DNA of 64,000 nucleotides from DASUBN01 sp036000105. GTDB lineage: Bacteria > Pseudomonadota > Gammaproteobacteria > Natronospirales > REEB76. Both the position numbers and the translations under genes were made by a program. The notes beneath the pieces are model-generated. The model did no database searches. It worked only from the letters and a program-made list of their open reading frames with translations, and had not been told where the DNA came from. Positions 43,053 through 51,480 of this stretch are shown here, in pieces. How positions within the stretch are numbered: the first letter of the stretch is position 1; each line of letters starts with the position of its first letter. The stretch covers positions 5,679-69,678 of the forward strand of contig DASYGE010000015.1 in assembly GCA_036000105.1 (NCBI GenBank), written 5' to 3'.

Positions 43053-44284
43053 GAGGGCTGCTTGGCGTCGCCCTTGGTGGCGGCGGCAGGGGCGGCCGTC
43101 ACCGAGGCCCCATCCGCGAGGTGATGCAGCGTCTGGTAGGAACCGCTCACCACCGCGTCTCCGGCTTTCACACCGGAGGTCAGCGCCTGGTAGGTGTCGC
43201 TGGAGACGCCGGTGACCACCGGTGTCTTGTGGGCCTTGCCGTCTTCCACCAGGAAGACGTAGGCACCGGAGGTGGGCTCCAGGCTCTTGGAGCTGGGATC
43301 GGCCTCATACAGGATGGCCTGTACCGGGACCGAGAGGGTGTCGGGGGTGCTCTGGGTGAAGATCTCGGCGCGGGCGCTCATGCCGGGTTTCAGCACCGCG
43401 ATGTCCTTGTCGCCGATGGCGATCTTGACCTCGAAGGTGCGGCCCTGGCTCGCGCTTGCGGTGGTGCTGTTGCTGGTGTCGGTCACTGACGAGGCCACGA
43501 ACTGCACCTTGCCGTGCAGGGTGCGGTCCGGGAACGAGATCGCGTCGATGTTGGCGTCCTCGCCCAGCTTCACGTTGGCGATATCGGCTTCGTCCACCTG
43601 CACGTCGGCGAGTACCTCGGAAGGGTCGGCGATGTCCATGAGCGTCGAGCCGGCGATGTTGGTGCCGGTGATCACCGTCTCGCCCACCTTTACCGGCAGG
43701 CTGGTGATCATGCCGTCGAGAGGTGAGACGATCACGGTCTTGCTTAAGTTCTGCTGCGACTGGGTCAGTTCCGCCTGGGCGATCTCCAGTTCCTGTTCAC
43801 GGTTCTGCATCTCCGTATCGGCCAGGTCCAGCTGGTTCTTCAGGTTATCGAAGCTGTTGGCATCCACCAGGTGCTGTTTGTAGAGCGCCTGCTGACGTGC
43901 GTATTGCTGTTCGAGGTTCGCTACCGTTAGCTTCTGGCTCTGGATGGCGATCTCGGCCTGTTGCACCGCTGCCTGCTGCTGCGCCACCTGGGCCTGGAAC
44001 AGTTCCGGATCGAGGCGCAGCACCACCTGGCCTTTGCGCACGCGCTGACCTTCCACCACCGGGATCGCGCTGATCTTGCCGATCACTTCGGGCTTGAGTT
44101 CCACCGGGTCCTTGTACTGCAATTCGCCGGACGCCAGGATGGAGCTGCGGATGGTGCGGGCTTCGACCTTGGAGATCTCCACCTGGGTGCCGCTGTCGCG
44201 CCGGCCGAGCTTCGCGATGAGCACCAACAACACCAGACCCCCGATGACTGCGAGTGTGATGATGAGTTTGCGTTGCTTCGTCAT
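43049..44284 (-). CDS. Periplasmic adaptor of a MacA/HlyD-type tripartite exporter
   Basis: A 411-residue membrane-fusion protein: N-terminal anchor helix (KLIITLAVIGGLVLLVLIA), lipoyl/barrel-sandwich halves (KISAIPVVEGQRVRKGQVVLRLD and VVSPLDGMITSLPVKVGETV) around a coiled-coil hairpin rich in Gln and Leu (about residues 95-170), then beta-barrel and membrane-proximal parts. It would link the ABC permeases to an outer-membrane TolC-like channel, which is not in the window. It starts 4 bases after the Yip1-like gene stop. Confidence 0.93.
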   Translation of the reverse strand: MTKQRKLIITLAVIGGLVLLVLIAKLGRRDSGTQVEISKVEARTIRSSILASGELQYKDPVELKPEVIGKISAIPVVEGQRVRKGQVVLRLDPELFQAQVAQQQAAVQQAEIAIQSQKLTVANLEQQYARQQALYKQHLVDANSFDNLKNQLDLADTEMQNREQELEIAQAELTQSQQNLSKTVIVSPLDGMITSLPVKVGETVITGTNIAGSTLMDIADPSEVLADVQVDEADIANVKLGEDANIDAISFPDRTLHGKVQFVASSVTDTSNSTTASASQGRTFEVKIAIGDKDIAVLKPGMSARAEIFTQSTPDTLSVPVQAILYEADPSSKSLEPTSGAYVFLVEDGKAHKTPVVTGVSSDTYQALTSGVKAGDAVVSGSYQTLHHLADGASVTAAPAAATKGDAKQPS

Positions 44285-44288
44285 GGGT

Positions 44289-44996
44289 TTATATCAGGGC
44301 CTTGGCGATGAATAGTGCATACATGATCGCGTAGGGCGCGAGCACCACCACCGCGGCCTGCTTCATGTTCTTGCCCGTCCAGGCGGACAGCCCGATGATC
44401 ATCAGTACCCAGGACCAGATGGTGGTGATGCGCAGCGAGGAGGCGATGAACTGGCCGTTATGCGCATAGGGCACATGGAACAGCAGGGTGTTCAGGGACG
44501 TGATGTCTATGTCTACCGGGCTGATCTGCCGGGAGCTGGTGGACAGCATGTACGCAGCGCTCGCGGCCAGGCCCAGGATGCCGGGCAGGGACGTCCAGCT
44601 GATGAAGTTCAGCCAGCTGCCGAAGCTCTGCTGGGCGTAGCCGCCGACTTTCGCCACGAAGAAGAAATACAGGGCCTGCGCCAGGTACCAGACGGTCACG
44701 CCTATCAGGCTGCCCGCCAGCCCGAAGAAGGTCATGCTGCCGGTGCTGAAGCGGTTATGGGCGTCGCGCAGCTGATCGGCAGTCATGTTCGCCGCGCTGT
44801 CGGCCAGGGACTGGTCCGCGAACCAGGAGACGTCCACCCGCGTCGCGTACCAGACCTGGAAGAGGCAGCTCAGCCCCACCACCAGGAGCAGCGGCAGCCA
44901 GAGCCAGGCCACGTGGCCGCGTACACCGTCCAGAGTCTTCCTGGGTTCGAAGAATATGTTGAGCAGGGAGCCGAAAGCGGAGGCTTGGGTGGTCAT
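44289..44996 (-). CDS. Yip1-family integral membrane protein
   Basis: A 235-residue protein with about five hydrophobic helices after a short N-terminal region (SLLNIFFEPRKTLDGV), the typical opening of bacterial Yip1-domain proteins, then RGHVAWLWLPLLLVVGLS. Function of bacterial Yip1 proteins is not established. The ATG at 44996 has GGGGAA upstream; the longer frame to 45047 adds a polar stretch without support. It is the first gene of the exporter run, 4 bases before the adaptor. Confidence 0.84.
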   Translation of the reverse strand: MTTQASAFGSLLNIFFEPRKTLDGVRGHVAWLWLPLLLVVGLSCLFQVWYATRVDVSWFADQSLADSAANMTADQLRDAHNRFSTGSMTFFGLAGSLIGVTVWYLAQALYFFFVAKVGGYAQQSFGSWLNFISWTSLPGILGLAASAAYMLSTSSRQISPVDIDITSLNTLLFHVPYAHNGQFIASSLRITTIWSWVLMIIGLSAWTGKNMKQAAVVVLAPYAIMYALFIAKALI

Positions 44997-45173
44997 GGAT
45001 TTCCCCGGTTCATGGTTTTGTTTCGCCACGCAGACCGGCATATCCATGCCGGTTTTATCTGTATTCGACTATGGACCCGCCCCGGCGTCTTGGGTTCAAC
45101 CGGAGCCGCCACGACATGATAGGTAGATGCTTGGGGAGCCGCTAGTGACGCATGTCATGGGTTTTGTATGCAC

Positions 45174-45214
45174 AAAAAAGCCCATGCCCGGCTTTTTCAG
45201 GCCGGGGCATGGGC
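45174..45214 (-). terminator. Terminator of the RRM protein gene
   Basis: Read on the minus strand, GCCCATGCCCCGGC pairs with GCCGGGCATGGGC with one bulge, and TTTTTT follows. It lies 36 bases after the RRM gene stop. Confidence 0.88.
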
Positions 45215-45249
45215 ATTCAAGTCAGCTGGAAACGTTCGGTGCTGACGGA

Positions 45250-45570
45250 TTACCAGCGGCCGCGGCCACCGCCGCCACCACCACCACCGCCGCCACCACC
45301 ACCGCCGCCACCACCGCCACCACCGGCCTGACGCGGCTGCGCTTCATTGACGCGCAGCGGGCGGCCGCCCATGTCCTTGCCGTTCAGATCGCGGATCGCG
45401 GCCTGAGCGGAGGACTGGTCCATTTCCACGAAGCCGAAGCCGCGGGGGCGGCCGGTTTCGCGGTCAGAGATCAGCTTCACCGAGTGCACGGCGCCGAACT
45501 GCTCGAACTTCTGGCGGATTTCATCTTCGTTGGCAGAAAAAGGCAGATTGCCGACATAAATAGACGTCAT
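45250..45570 (-). CDS. RRM RNA-binding protein with polyglycine tail
   Basis: A 106-residue cytoplasmic RNA-binding protein of the type abundant in cyanobacteria and many proteobacteria, often cold-responsive. One RRM fills residues 1-76, with RNP2 IYVGNL and RNP1 RGFGFVEM, both with their aromatic residues. The tail is exactly 20 consecutive glycines (residues 83-102) followed by RGRW. Glycine codons alternate only between GGC and GGT, so the DNA is a short-unit repeat prone to slippage. The gene stands alone with its own terminator and a 5' leader. Confidence 0.93.
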   Translation of the reverse strand: MTSIYVGNLPFSANEDEIRQKFEQFGAVHSVKLISDRETGRPRGFGFVEMDQSSAQAAIRDLNGKDMGGRPLRVNEAQPRQAGGGGGGGGGGGGGGGGGGGGRGRW

Positions 45571-45955
45571 ACGATTGATACTCTCTTAACAAATCACTGG
45601 GAACAACCCACGGGGCGGGTATTAATCGCCGGTCGTGGTTTACCTACGGCTTGATCTCCGGGTCCAAAGTCCGCCTTGCGGCGTCTGGAAGCGGGGAGGC
45701 CGTTTATTGTTCGTACTTATCAGGCATCCCCCGGCGTGACAGCAGGTCATCCCCGTGAACGTCGGCAAAGATATGTTGACAGGCCCGAACGGCGGGAGAG
45801 CTTACGCCTCTTGTCTACCCCTGTCTATCGCCCGGAACCCCTTGTAAGGACTGAAAAAATCGCTGCTTTGCGGCCTGCTTTTCCGGTAGTTTGTCGGTAT
45901 AATTCGCCGTTTTTCCCGGCCCCCTTAACCTCTGCCCACCGTCCGGATCCAGCCT
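45571..45955. other. 385-base gap between RRM gene and typA
   Basis: Divergent promoter region. The A/T-rich 45571-45620 is the likely minus-strand leader of the RRM gene. A clear TATAAT lies at 45898-45903, 53 bases before typA. No further gene, repeat or structured RNA was recognised; the 45676-46824 frame is a shadow of typA. Confidence 0.5.
45898..45903 (+). promoter_or_regulatory. -10 element of typA
   Basis: Perfect TATAAT 53 bases before the typA GTG. The -35 position (CTGCTT) is weak. Confidence 0.5.
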
Positions 45956-47791
45956 GTGATCGAAAATCTGCGCAACATCGCCATCATCGCCCACGTAGAC
46001 CATGGCAAGACCACCCTGGTGGACTGCCTGCTACGCCAATCCGGCACCCTGGATGCCCGGGCCCCCGTGACCGAGCGGGTCATGGACTCCAACGACCTGG
46101 AGAAGGAGCGCGGCATCACCATCCTGGCCAAGAACACGGCCATCCGCCTCAAGCAGGGCAACACCGAATACCGCATCAACATCGTGGATACCCCCGGCCA
46201 TGCGGACTTCGGCGGCGAGGTGGAACGGGTGCTGTCCATGGTGGATTGTGTGCTGCTGGTGGTGGACGCGGTGGACGGGCCCATGCCCCAGACCCGCTTC
46301 GTGACCCAGAAGGCCTTCTCTCACGGCTTGAAGCCCATCGTGGTCATCAACAAGATCGACCGCAACGGCGCCCGGCCCCATTGGGTGCTGGACCAGACCT
46401 TCGACCTGTTCGACAAGCTCGGCGCCTCCGACGAGCAGCTGGACTTTCCGGTGGTCTATGCCTCGGCCCTGAACGGCTATGCCACCCTGGACACGGACGT
46501 GCCCGGCAAGGACATGACGCCGCTGTTCGAGACCATCCTGAAGTTCTGCCCGCCGCCGCCCGTGAACCTGGACGGGCCTTTCCAGCTCCAGGTCAGCCAG
46601 ATGGATTACTCGAGCTACGTGGGTGCCATCGGCATCGGCCGCATCGCCCGCGGTCGTATCAAACGCAACAGCCCCGTGATCGTGACCGACGCCGAGGGCA
46701 ACACCCGCCGCGAGCGCGTGCTGCAGGTGTTCGGCTTCATGGGCCTGAACCGCGTGGAAGTGGAGGAGGCTCAGGCCGGCGACATCATCGCTTTCACCGG
46801 CATCCCGGCGCCGCGCATCTCTGAGACCCTCTGCGATCCCGAGCACGTGGAAGCCCTGCCGTCCCTGACGGTGGACGAGCCCACCATCAGCATGATGTTC
46901 GAGACCAACAGCTCGCCTTTCGCCGGCCAGGACGGCAAGTTCCTGACCAGCCGCCAGGTGCGCGAACGCCTGTACCGCGAGACCCTGCACAACGTGGCGC
47001 TGCGCGTCGAGGACAGCGAGGACACGGAGAAATTCCGCGTCTCCGGGCGTGGCGAACTGCACCTCTCGGTGCTGCTGGAGACCATGCGCCGCGAGGGCTA
47101 TGAGATCGCCGTGGCGCGTCCGCAGGTGATCTACCACGAGGTAAACGGCGAGCGGCACGAGCCCTACGAGAACCTGACGGTGGACGTGGAAGACCGCCAC
47201 CAGGGTGCCATCATGGAGGCGCTGGGTTCCCGTGCTGGCGCCTTGCAGGACATGCGTCCCGACGGCCAGGGGCGCGTACGCCTGGACTACATCATCCCGG
47301 CGCGCGGCCTCATCGGTTTCCAGACCGAGTTCCGCACCATGACCTCGGGCTCCGGTCTCTTGCACCACGTGTTCGAGAAATATGCGCCGGCCAAGGCCGT
47401 GGGTGTGAACCAGCGGGCCAACGGCGCGCTCATCTCCAACGGCACCGGCAAGGCGGTGGCTTACGGCCTGTTCAATCTGCAGGAGCGTGGCCGTCTTTGC
47501 GTGGGCCCCGGCGAGGATATCTACGAAGGCCAGATCGTCGGCATCCATGCCCGCGACAACGATCTCACCGTGAACCCCCTGAAGAGCAAGCAGCTGACCA
47601 ACATCCGTGCCGCCGGCCGCGATGAGAACGTCATCCTCACCCCGGCCCTGCGCTTCACCTTGGAGCAGGCCCTGGAGTTCATCGAGGATGACGAACTCGT
47701 GGAGATCACGCCGCAGAACATCCGCCTGCGTAAGCGGCATCTCAAGGAACAGGATCGCCGGAAGGCCGGCCGCAGCACGGAAGCTGCCTGA
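45956..47791 (+). CDS. typA: Ribosome-associated GTPase TypA/BipA (GTG start)
   Basis: Translational GTPase that aids 50S assembly and stress adaptation. The 611 residues start with NLRNIAIIAHVDHGKTTLVD (P-loop with AHVDHGKTT). They continue with the switch region ERGITILAKNTAI, DTPGHADFGGEVERVL and NKIDR, then beta-barrel, EF-G-like domains III and V and the TypA-specific C-terminal domain (NPLKSKQLTNIRAAGRDENV). The start is GTG, which puts the usual MIENLRNIAI N-terminus in place. pdxH follows 55 bases after the stop. Confidence 0.97.
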   Translation: MIENLRNIAIIAHVDHGKTTLVDCLLRQSGTLDARAPVTERVMDSNDLEKERGITILAKNTAIRLKQGNTEYRINIVDTPGHADFGGEVERVLSMVDCVLLVVDAVDGPMPQTRFVTQKAFSHGLKPIVVINKIDRNGARPHWVLDQTFDLFDKLGASDEQLDFPVVYASALNGYATLDTDVPGKDMTPLFETILKFCPPPPVNLDGPFQLQVSQMDYSSYVGAIGIGRIARGRIKRNSPVIVTDAEGNTRRERVLQVFGFMGLNRVEVEEAQAGDIIAFTGIPAPRISETLCDPEHVEALPSLTVDEPTISMMFETNSSPFAGQDGKFLTSRQVRERLYRETLHNVALRVEDSEDTEKFRVSGRGELHLSVLLETMRREGYEIAVARPQVIYHEVNGERHEPYENLTVDVEDRHQGAIMEALGSRAGALQDMRPDGQGRVRLDYIIPARGLIGFQTEFRTMTSGSGLLHHVFEKYAPAKAVGVNQRANGALISNGTGKAVAYGLFNLQERGRLCVGPGEDIYEGQIVGIHARDNDLTVNPLKSKQLTNIRAAGRDENVILTPALRFTLEQALEFIEDDELVEITPQNIRLRKRHLKEQDRRKAGRSTEAA

Positions 47792-47846
47792 AGTCCGCCG
47801 ATATGCGGGATATCCGCCTGAATCAGCTGTAAAGCAGAGGATGCAG

Positions 47847-48431
47847 ATGGACCTTTACGCCGAGGCCGTGGAACGTTTCCGTGAGCTGTATGAGCGCGCT
47901 CGCGCGCTTGATATGCCGGAGACTTCCGCCATGAGTCTCGCAACCGTGGATGCGGACGGCCGCCCTTCGGTGCGCACCGTCCTGCTCAAGGCTTTCGACG
48001 CCCGTGGTTTCGTGTTCTACACCAACAAGCTGAGCCGCAAGGGCCGGGCGCTCCACGCCGACCCGCGCGCGGCGCTGTGTTTCCTCTGGCAACCGCTCAT
48101 GGAGCAGGTGCTGGTGGAAGGCCAGGTCGAGAACGTGAGCGTGGCAGAGTCGGATGCCTATTGGGCCACCCGCGTCCGTATCAGCCAGATCGGCGCCTGG
48201 GCGTCCCAGCAATCCGGCGAGATGGCGGACAAGGGCGAACTCGCGCGCTGCTTCGCCGAGTACGAACTCAAGTTCACGGACAAGCCCGTGCCCCGCCCCG
48301 CCCATTGGGCCGGCTTCCGCCTGAGACCCGATAGCATCGAATTCTGGTCATCCCGTCCCGGGCGGCTGCATGAGCGCGAGCGCTACTCCCGCGTCGAGGG
48401 TGCCTGGAAGCACACGTGGTTGTTCCCCTGA
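47847..48431 (+). CDS. pdxH: Pyridoxamine 5'-phosphate oxidase
   Basis: FMN enzyme making pyridoxal 5'-phosphate from the pyridoxine or pyridoxamine phosphate. The 194-residue protein has RTVLLKAFDARGFVFYTNKLSRKGRAL, the ESDAYW and RISQIGAWASQQS motifs, and the active-site RLHERERYSR near the end. The usual C-terminal DRLAP-like end is replaced by TWLFP, which may alter FMN contacts. AGAGG at 47836-47840 sits six bases before the ATG at 47847 and immediately before the one at 47841, so 47847 is chosen; the frame further upstream overlaps typA and is not coding. Confidence 0.93.
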   Translation: MDLYAEAVERFRELYERARALDMPETSAMSLATVDADGRPSVRTVLLKAFDARGFVFYTNKLSRKGRALHADPRAALCFLWQPLMEQVLVEGQVENVSVAESDAYWATRVRISQIGAWASQQSGEMADKGELARCFAEYELKFTDKPVPRPAHWAGFRLRPDSIEFWSSRPGRLHERERYSRVEGAWKHTWLFP

Positions 48432-48460
48432 ACGCCGCCCTGCATCCGGGACCTGCAAGC

Positions 48461-49429
48461 ATGGCACATCGGGTGTGCGTGGCACCCATGATGGATTACA
48501 CCGACCGGCATTTCCGCTATTTCATCCGGCTCATGAGCCGGCACACGCTGCTTTACACCGAGATGGTGACTAGCGGCGCGATCCTACACGGCGATCATCG
48601 CCGCTTCCTGGAATTCCACCCAGCCGAACATCCCGTGGCCTTGCAGCTCGGTGGCAGCGAGCCGCTGGCGCTCGCCGCCTGCACGCGCATCGCAAGCGAC
48701 TACGGCTACGACGAGGTGAACCTCAACGTGGGCTGCCCCAGCGACCGGGTGCAGTCCGGCCGTTTCGGCGCCTGTCTGATGCAGGAACCTGAGTTGGTGG
48801 CGGAGTGCGTGTCCGCCATGCGCGCCGTCGGCCGCGTGCCGGTGACAGTGAAGACCCGTATCGGTGTAGATGAGCGTGACAGTTACGAGCATCTCACCGG
48901 CTTCGTGTCCACGGTGGCTGCCGCAGGCTGTTCTGTATTCATCATCCACGCCCGCAAGGCCTGGCTGAAAGGCCTCTCGCCGAAGGAGAATCGGGAGATC
49001 CCGCCGCTGCGCTATGACGTGGCCGCGCGCCTGAAGCAGGATTTCCCGGGACTCAGCATCGTGGTCAATGGCGGGGTGCAGACCCTGGACGCCATGCACG
49101 ATCACCTGGGCGCCTTCGATGGCGTCATGGTGGGCCGCGAGGCGGTGAGCAACCCCTGGCTGTTCGCCGACGTGGACCGCCGCTTCTTCGGCGCCCAAAG
49201 TCCGGTGCCGTCCCGCGGCGACATCCTCAGGGCCTGGATGCCGTATCTCAGCGCGCAACTCCAGGAAGGCGTGCCGCTTGCACGCATGACCCGCCATGCC
49301 CTGGGTCTGTTCCATGGTTGCGCCGGTGCACGCGCCTGGCGGCGGGCCTTGAGCGAGGAAGCAGTACGTCCCGGCGCCGGTCTCACGGTCCTGCATCAGG
49401 CACTCGATTCCTTCAAAGCGGCCGCATGA
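48461..49429 (+). CDS. dusA: tRNA-dihydrouridine synthase A
   Basis: FMN/NADPH enzyme that reduces uridines 20/20a in the tRNA D-loop. The 322 residues open with RVCVAPMMDYTDRHFRYF and carry the active-site Cys in VNLNVGCPSDRVQSGRFGACLM, where RFGACLM marks the DusA subgroup. Later come KTRIGVD, HARKAWLKGLSPKENREIPPL and VVNGGVQ. The frame reaches back to a GTG at 48416 overlapping pdxH. The ATG at 48461 is close to the conserved start and is preferred. Confidence 0.94.
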   Translation: MAHRVCVAPMMDYTDRHFRYFIRLMSRHTLLYTEMVTSGAILHGDHRRFLEFHPAEHPVALQLGGSEPLALAACTRIASDYGYDEVNLNVGCPSDRVQSGRFGACLMQEPELVAECVSAMRAVGRVPVTVKTRIGVDERDSYEHLTGFVSTVAAAGCSVFIIHARKAWLKGLSPKENREIPPLRYDVAARLKQDFPGLSIVVNGGVQTLDAMHDHLGAFDGVMVGREAVSNPWLFADVDRRFFGAQSPVPSRGDILRAWMPYLSAQLQEGVPLARMTRHALGLFHGCAGARAWRRALSEEAVRPGAGLTVLHQALDSFKAAA

Positions 49430-49490
49430 ACGCGATGTGGGGTGGGGTATCGGTTAGAATGCCCGCCCTTGCCCAGGGTTCAGATCAGAC

Positions 49491-50342
49491 ATGAACATGC
49501 CGCGCCGCAAAACTTCCGCATCCGCCTCCCTGAAACAGCGTCACCGTCCTACCCAGGCCGAGCGTTCCGATCGTCACGATCTCTACCAACGCTCGGTGCA
49601 GGATCCTGAATGGGAGGTGGGCTTCATGTCCGACACCTTCCGGACGCTGCGTGGCCGTGTGCCGCTGCGTCTGCGGGAGGATTTCTGCGGCACGGCGGCG
49701 TTCGCCTGCGAGTGGGTGAAGAGCCGTCGCGACCGGGAGGCCATCGGAGTCGATCTGGATGCCGAGGTGCTGGCCTGGGGACGTGAGCACAATGTAGCCA
49801 AGCTCGGCGCCTCCGCTGCCGGCAGGCTCAGCCTGTTACAGACCGATGTCATGCAAGTCCGCGCCGCGCCGGTGGACATCGTGGCGGCCTTCAATTTCAG
49901 TTATTGGGTGTTCCGGGACCGGGCCACCCTCAAGCGCTATTTCGAGCGGGTACGGACCTCCTTGGGCGAGGGCGGCGTCTTCATGCTGGACGCGTTCGGC
50001 GGGTATGATGCCCTGCGCGTGATGCGCGAACGGGAGGATTTCGGCCGCTTCGTCTATATATGGGAACAGGCTGATTACGACCCGGTGACTGCCGGGACCA
50101 CCTGCCACATCCATTTCGCCTTCCCGGACGGTTCACGGCTCAATCAGGCTTTCAGCTATCACTGGCGGCTCTGGAACCTCACGGAACTGCGGGAATTGCT
50201 GGTGGAAGCGGGCTTCAAGGCCAATACCGTCTATTGGCAGGGGACGGACCCCAAGACCGGGGAGGGGACGGATGAGTTCAATCCCGCGGATCGCGGCGAC
50301 CCGGACCCGTCCTGGATAGCATATATAGTGGCGGAGAAATGA
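49491..50342 (+). CDS. Class I SAM-dependent methyltransferase
   Basis: A 283-residue soluble protein. A basic N-terminus is followed by a Rossmann methyltransferase fold: VPLRLREDFCGTAAFACEWV (SAM motif I, with CGT), AIGVDLDAEVLAWG (acidic motif II), DIVAAFNFSYWVF (motif IV) and GGVFMLDAFGGYDAL. The DFCGTA signature recurs in a proteobacterial family of unknown substrate. TAGAAT at 49455-49460 is a plausible -10. It is not coupled to dusA (61-base gap). Confidence 0.85.
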   Translation: MNMPRRKTSASASLKQRHRPTQAERSDRHDLYQRSVQDPEWEVGFMSDTFRTLRGRVPLRLREDFCGTAAFACEWVKSRRDREAIGVDLDAEVLAWGREHNVAKLGASAAGRLSLLQTDVMQVRAAPVDIVAAFNFSYWVFRDRATLKRYFERVRTSLGEGGVFMLDAFGGYDALRVMREREDFGRFVYIWEQADYDPVTAGTTCHIHFAFPDGSRLNQAFSYHWRLWNLTELRELLVEAGFKANTVYWQGTDPKTGEGTDEFNPADRGDPDPSWIAYIVAEK

Positions 50343-50429
50343 CCCCTGGGCTGGCCCGGCGGGTCATATATTGGTAAATTGACCCCACCGTGGGGGCGGC
50401 TTAAGGCTTGCTAGCTCTTTGAAGGGCAA

Positions 50430-51323
50430 ATGAAAGAAACCAAGCTCACCATATTGTTCGCCGATGTCTGCGGCAGCACCAAGCTGTACGAGACCCTGGG
50501 GGACACCGTTGCGCGCGATACCGTCGCGAAATGCGTCTCCATCATGGGCGAGGAGACTCAGCGCCAGTCCGGCCGTGTGGTCAAGACCATCGGCGACGAG
50601 GTGATGTCCGTATTCGAGGATCCGAGCGCTGCGGCCGACGCCGCCGGCGGCATGCAGGAGCGCATCTCCAGCGGCCTCGTGGTGCAGGGCAAGAACATCG
50701 CCATCCGCATAGGCTTCCATTTCGGGCCGGTCATCGTCGAGACCGACGGGGATGTGTATGGCGACGCGGTCAACACCGCGGCGCGCATGGCCGGCCAGGC
50801 CAAGGCCGGGCAGATCCTCACCACCGCCGCCACCGTCGATATCATGTCGGATACCTGGAAAGCATCCACTCGCCAGATTGATCGCGCCGTGGTGAAGGGC
50901 AAGAAGGACGAGATCGATATGATCGAGATCCTGTGGCAGCGCGAGGATGTGACGCGCATGTCCACGTCCTTCAAGCCGTCCGCCGGTGCGGTCAAGAAGG
51001 CGAAGCTGATGCTGCGCTACCGCGATCAGTCGGTCGAGGTGAACGAATCGAATTCATCCGTGGTCATGGGTCGCGCCGACGAGAGCGATCTCATAGTCAA
51101 GAACACACTGATCTCGCGGCTGCATGCCCGCATCGAATACCGTAAAGGGAACTTCGTGCTGGTGGACCAGAGCATCAACGGCACCTACGTGCGTACCAGC
51201 GGGGGTGAGGAACTCTTCGTGCGCCGCGACAACTATCCCATCAAGGGTAACGGCATCATCGGTCTGGGCCAGAGGCTCGCGCCTGAGTCGCCCGATGCGA
51301 TTTCCTTCCAGAGCGAAGAGTAA
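50430..51323 (+). CDS. Class III nucleotide cyclase with C-terminal FHA domain
   Basis: Cytoplasmic enzyme predicted to make cAMP (or cGMP). The first ~170 residues are a class III cyclase with metal aspartates D12 (LFADVCGST) and D56 (TIGDEVMSVF) and the transition-state Asn/Arg in VYGDAVNTAARMAGQAK, so it looks active. After a linker, residues ~190-297 form an FHA domain (VVMGRADESDLIVKN, ISRLHARI, INGTYV), which binds phosphothreonine. No membrane helix. It converges on the kinase operon, so its FHA domain is a natural reader of that kinase. The Shine-Dalgarno is GAAGGG, seven bases upstream. Confidence 0.93.
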   Translation: MKETKLTILFADVCGSTKLYETLGDTVARDTVAKCVSIMGEETQRQSGRVVKTIGDEVMSVFEDPSAAADAAGGMQERISSGLVVQGKNIAIRIGFHFGPVIVETDGDVYGDAVNTAARMAGQAKAGQILTTAATVDIMSDTWKASTRQIDRAVVKGKKDEIDMIEILWQREDVTRMSTSFKPSAGAVKKAKLMLRYRDQSVEVNESNSSVVMGRADESDLIVKNTLISRLHARIEYRKGNFVLVDQSINGTYVRTSGGEELFVRRDNYPIKGNGIIGLGQRLAPESPDAISFQSEE

Positions 51324-51365
51324 CTAGGCGACGTAGAGTCGTTTAGAACATCCCTCGCCGCTACA

Positions 51366-51443
51366 CTGCTTGCTGCGCTGTCCTGCTTCGCAAGCAGCCC
51401 AGCCCGCTCATCCTGAGCGGGCGTTCGCGGCTGTGCCGCGAAC
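51366..51443. repeat. Three adjacent perfect hairpins, REP-like
   Basis: CTGCTTGC/GCAAGCAG (51366-51373 and 51390-51397), GCCCGCTCA/TGAGCGGGC (51402-51422) and GTTCGCGG/CCGCGAAC (51423-51443). They fill the 157-base gap between two convergent genes. The core CTCATCCTGAGC is of the kind found in dispersed bacterial palindromes. No T tract follows, so REP-like element or mRNA end protection is more likely than simple termination. Confidence 0.6.
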
Positions 51444-51480
51444 CCAGTCGGAAGAATAATCGATCGTCTTGAGGTTCAGG

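Noticed and set aside
45250..45330. CRISPR or satellite repeat at the GCC/ACC tract
   Set aside because: It is an in-frame polyglycine-coding tract of the RRM gene, with no spacer-repeat structure.
46031..47740. 569-codon minus-strand frame opposite typA
   Set aside because: His/Gly/Val-rich shadow of a fully conserved GTPase gene in the opposite frame; a GC-bias artefact.
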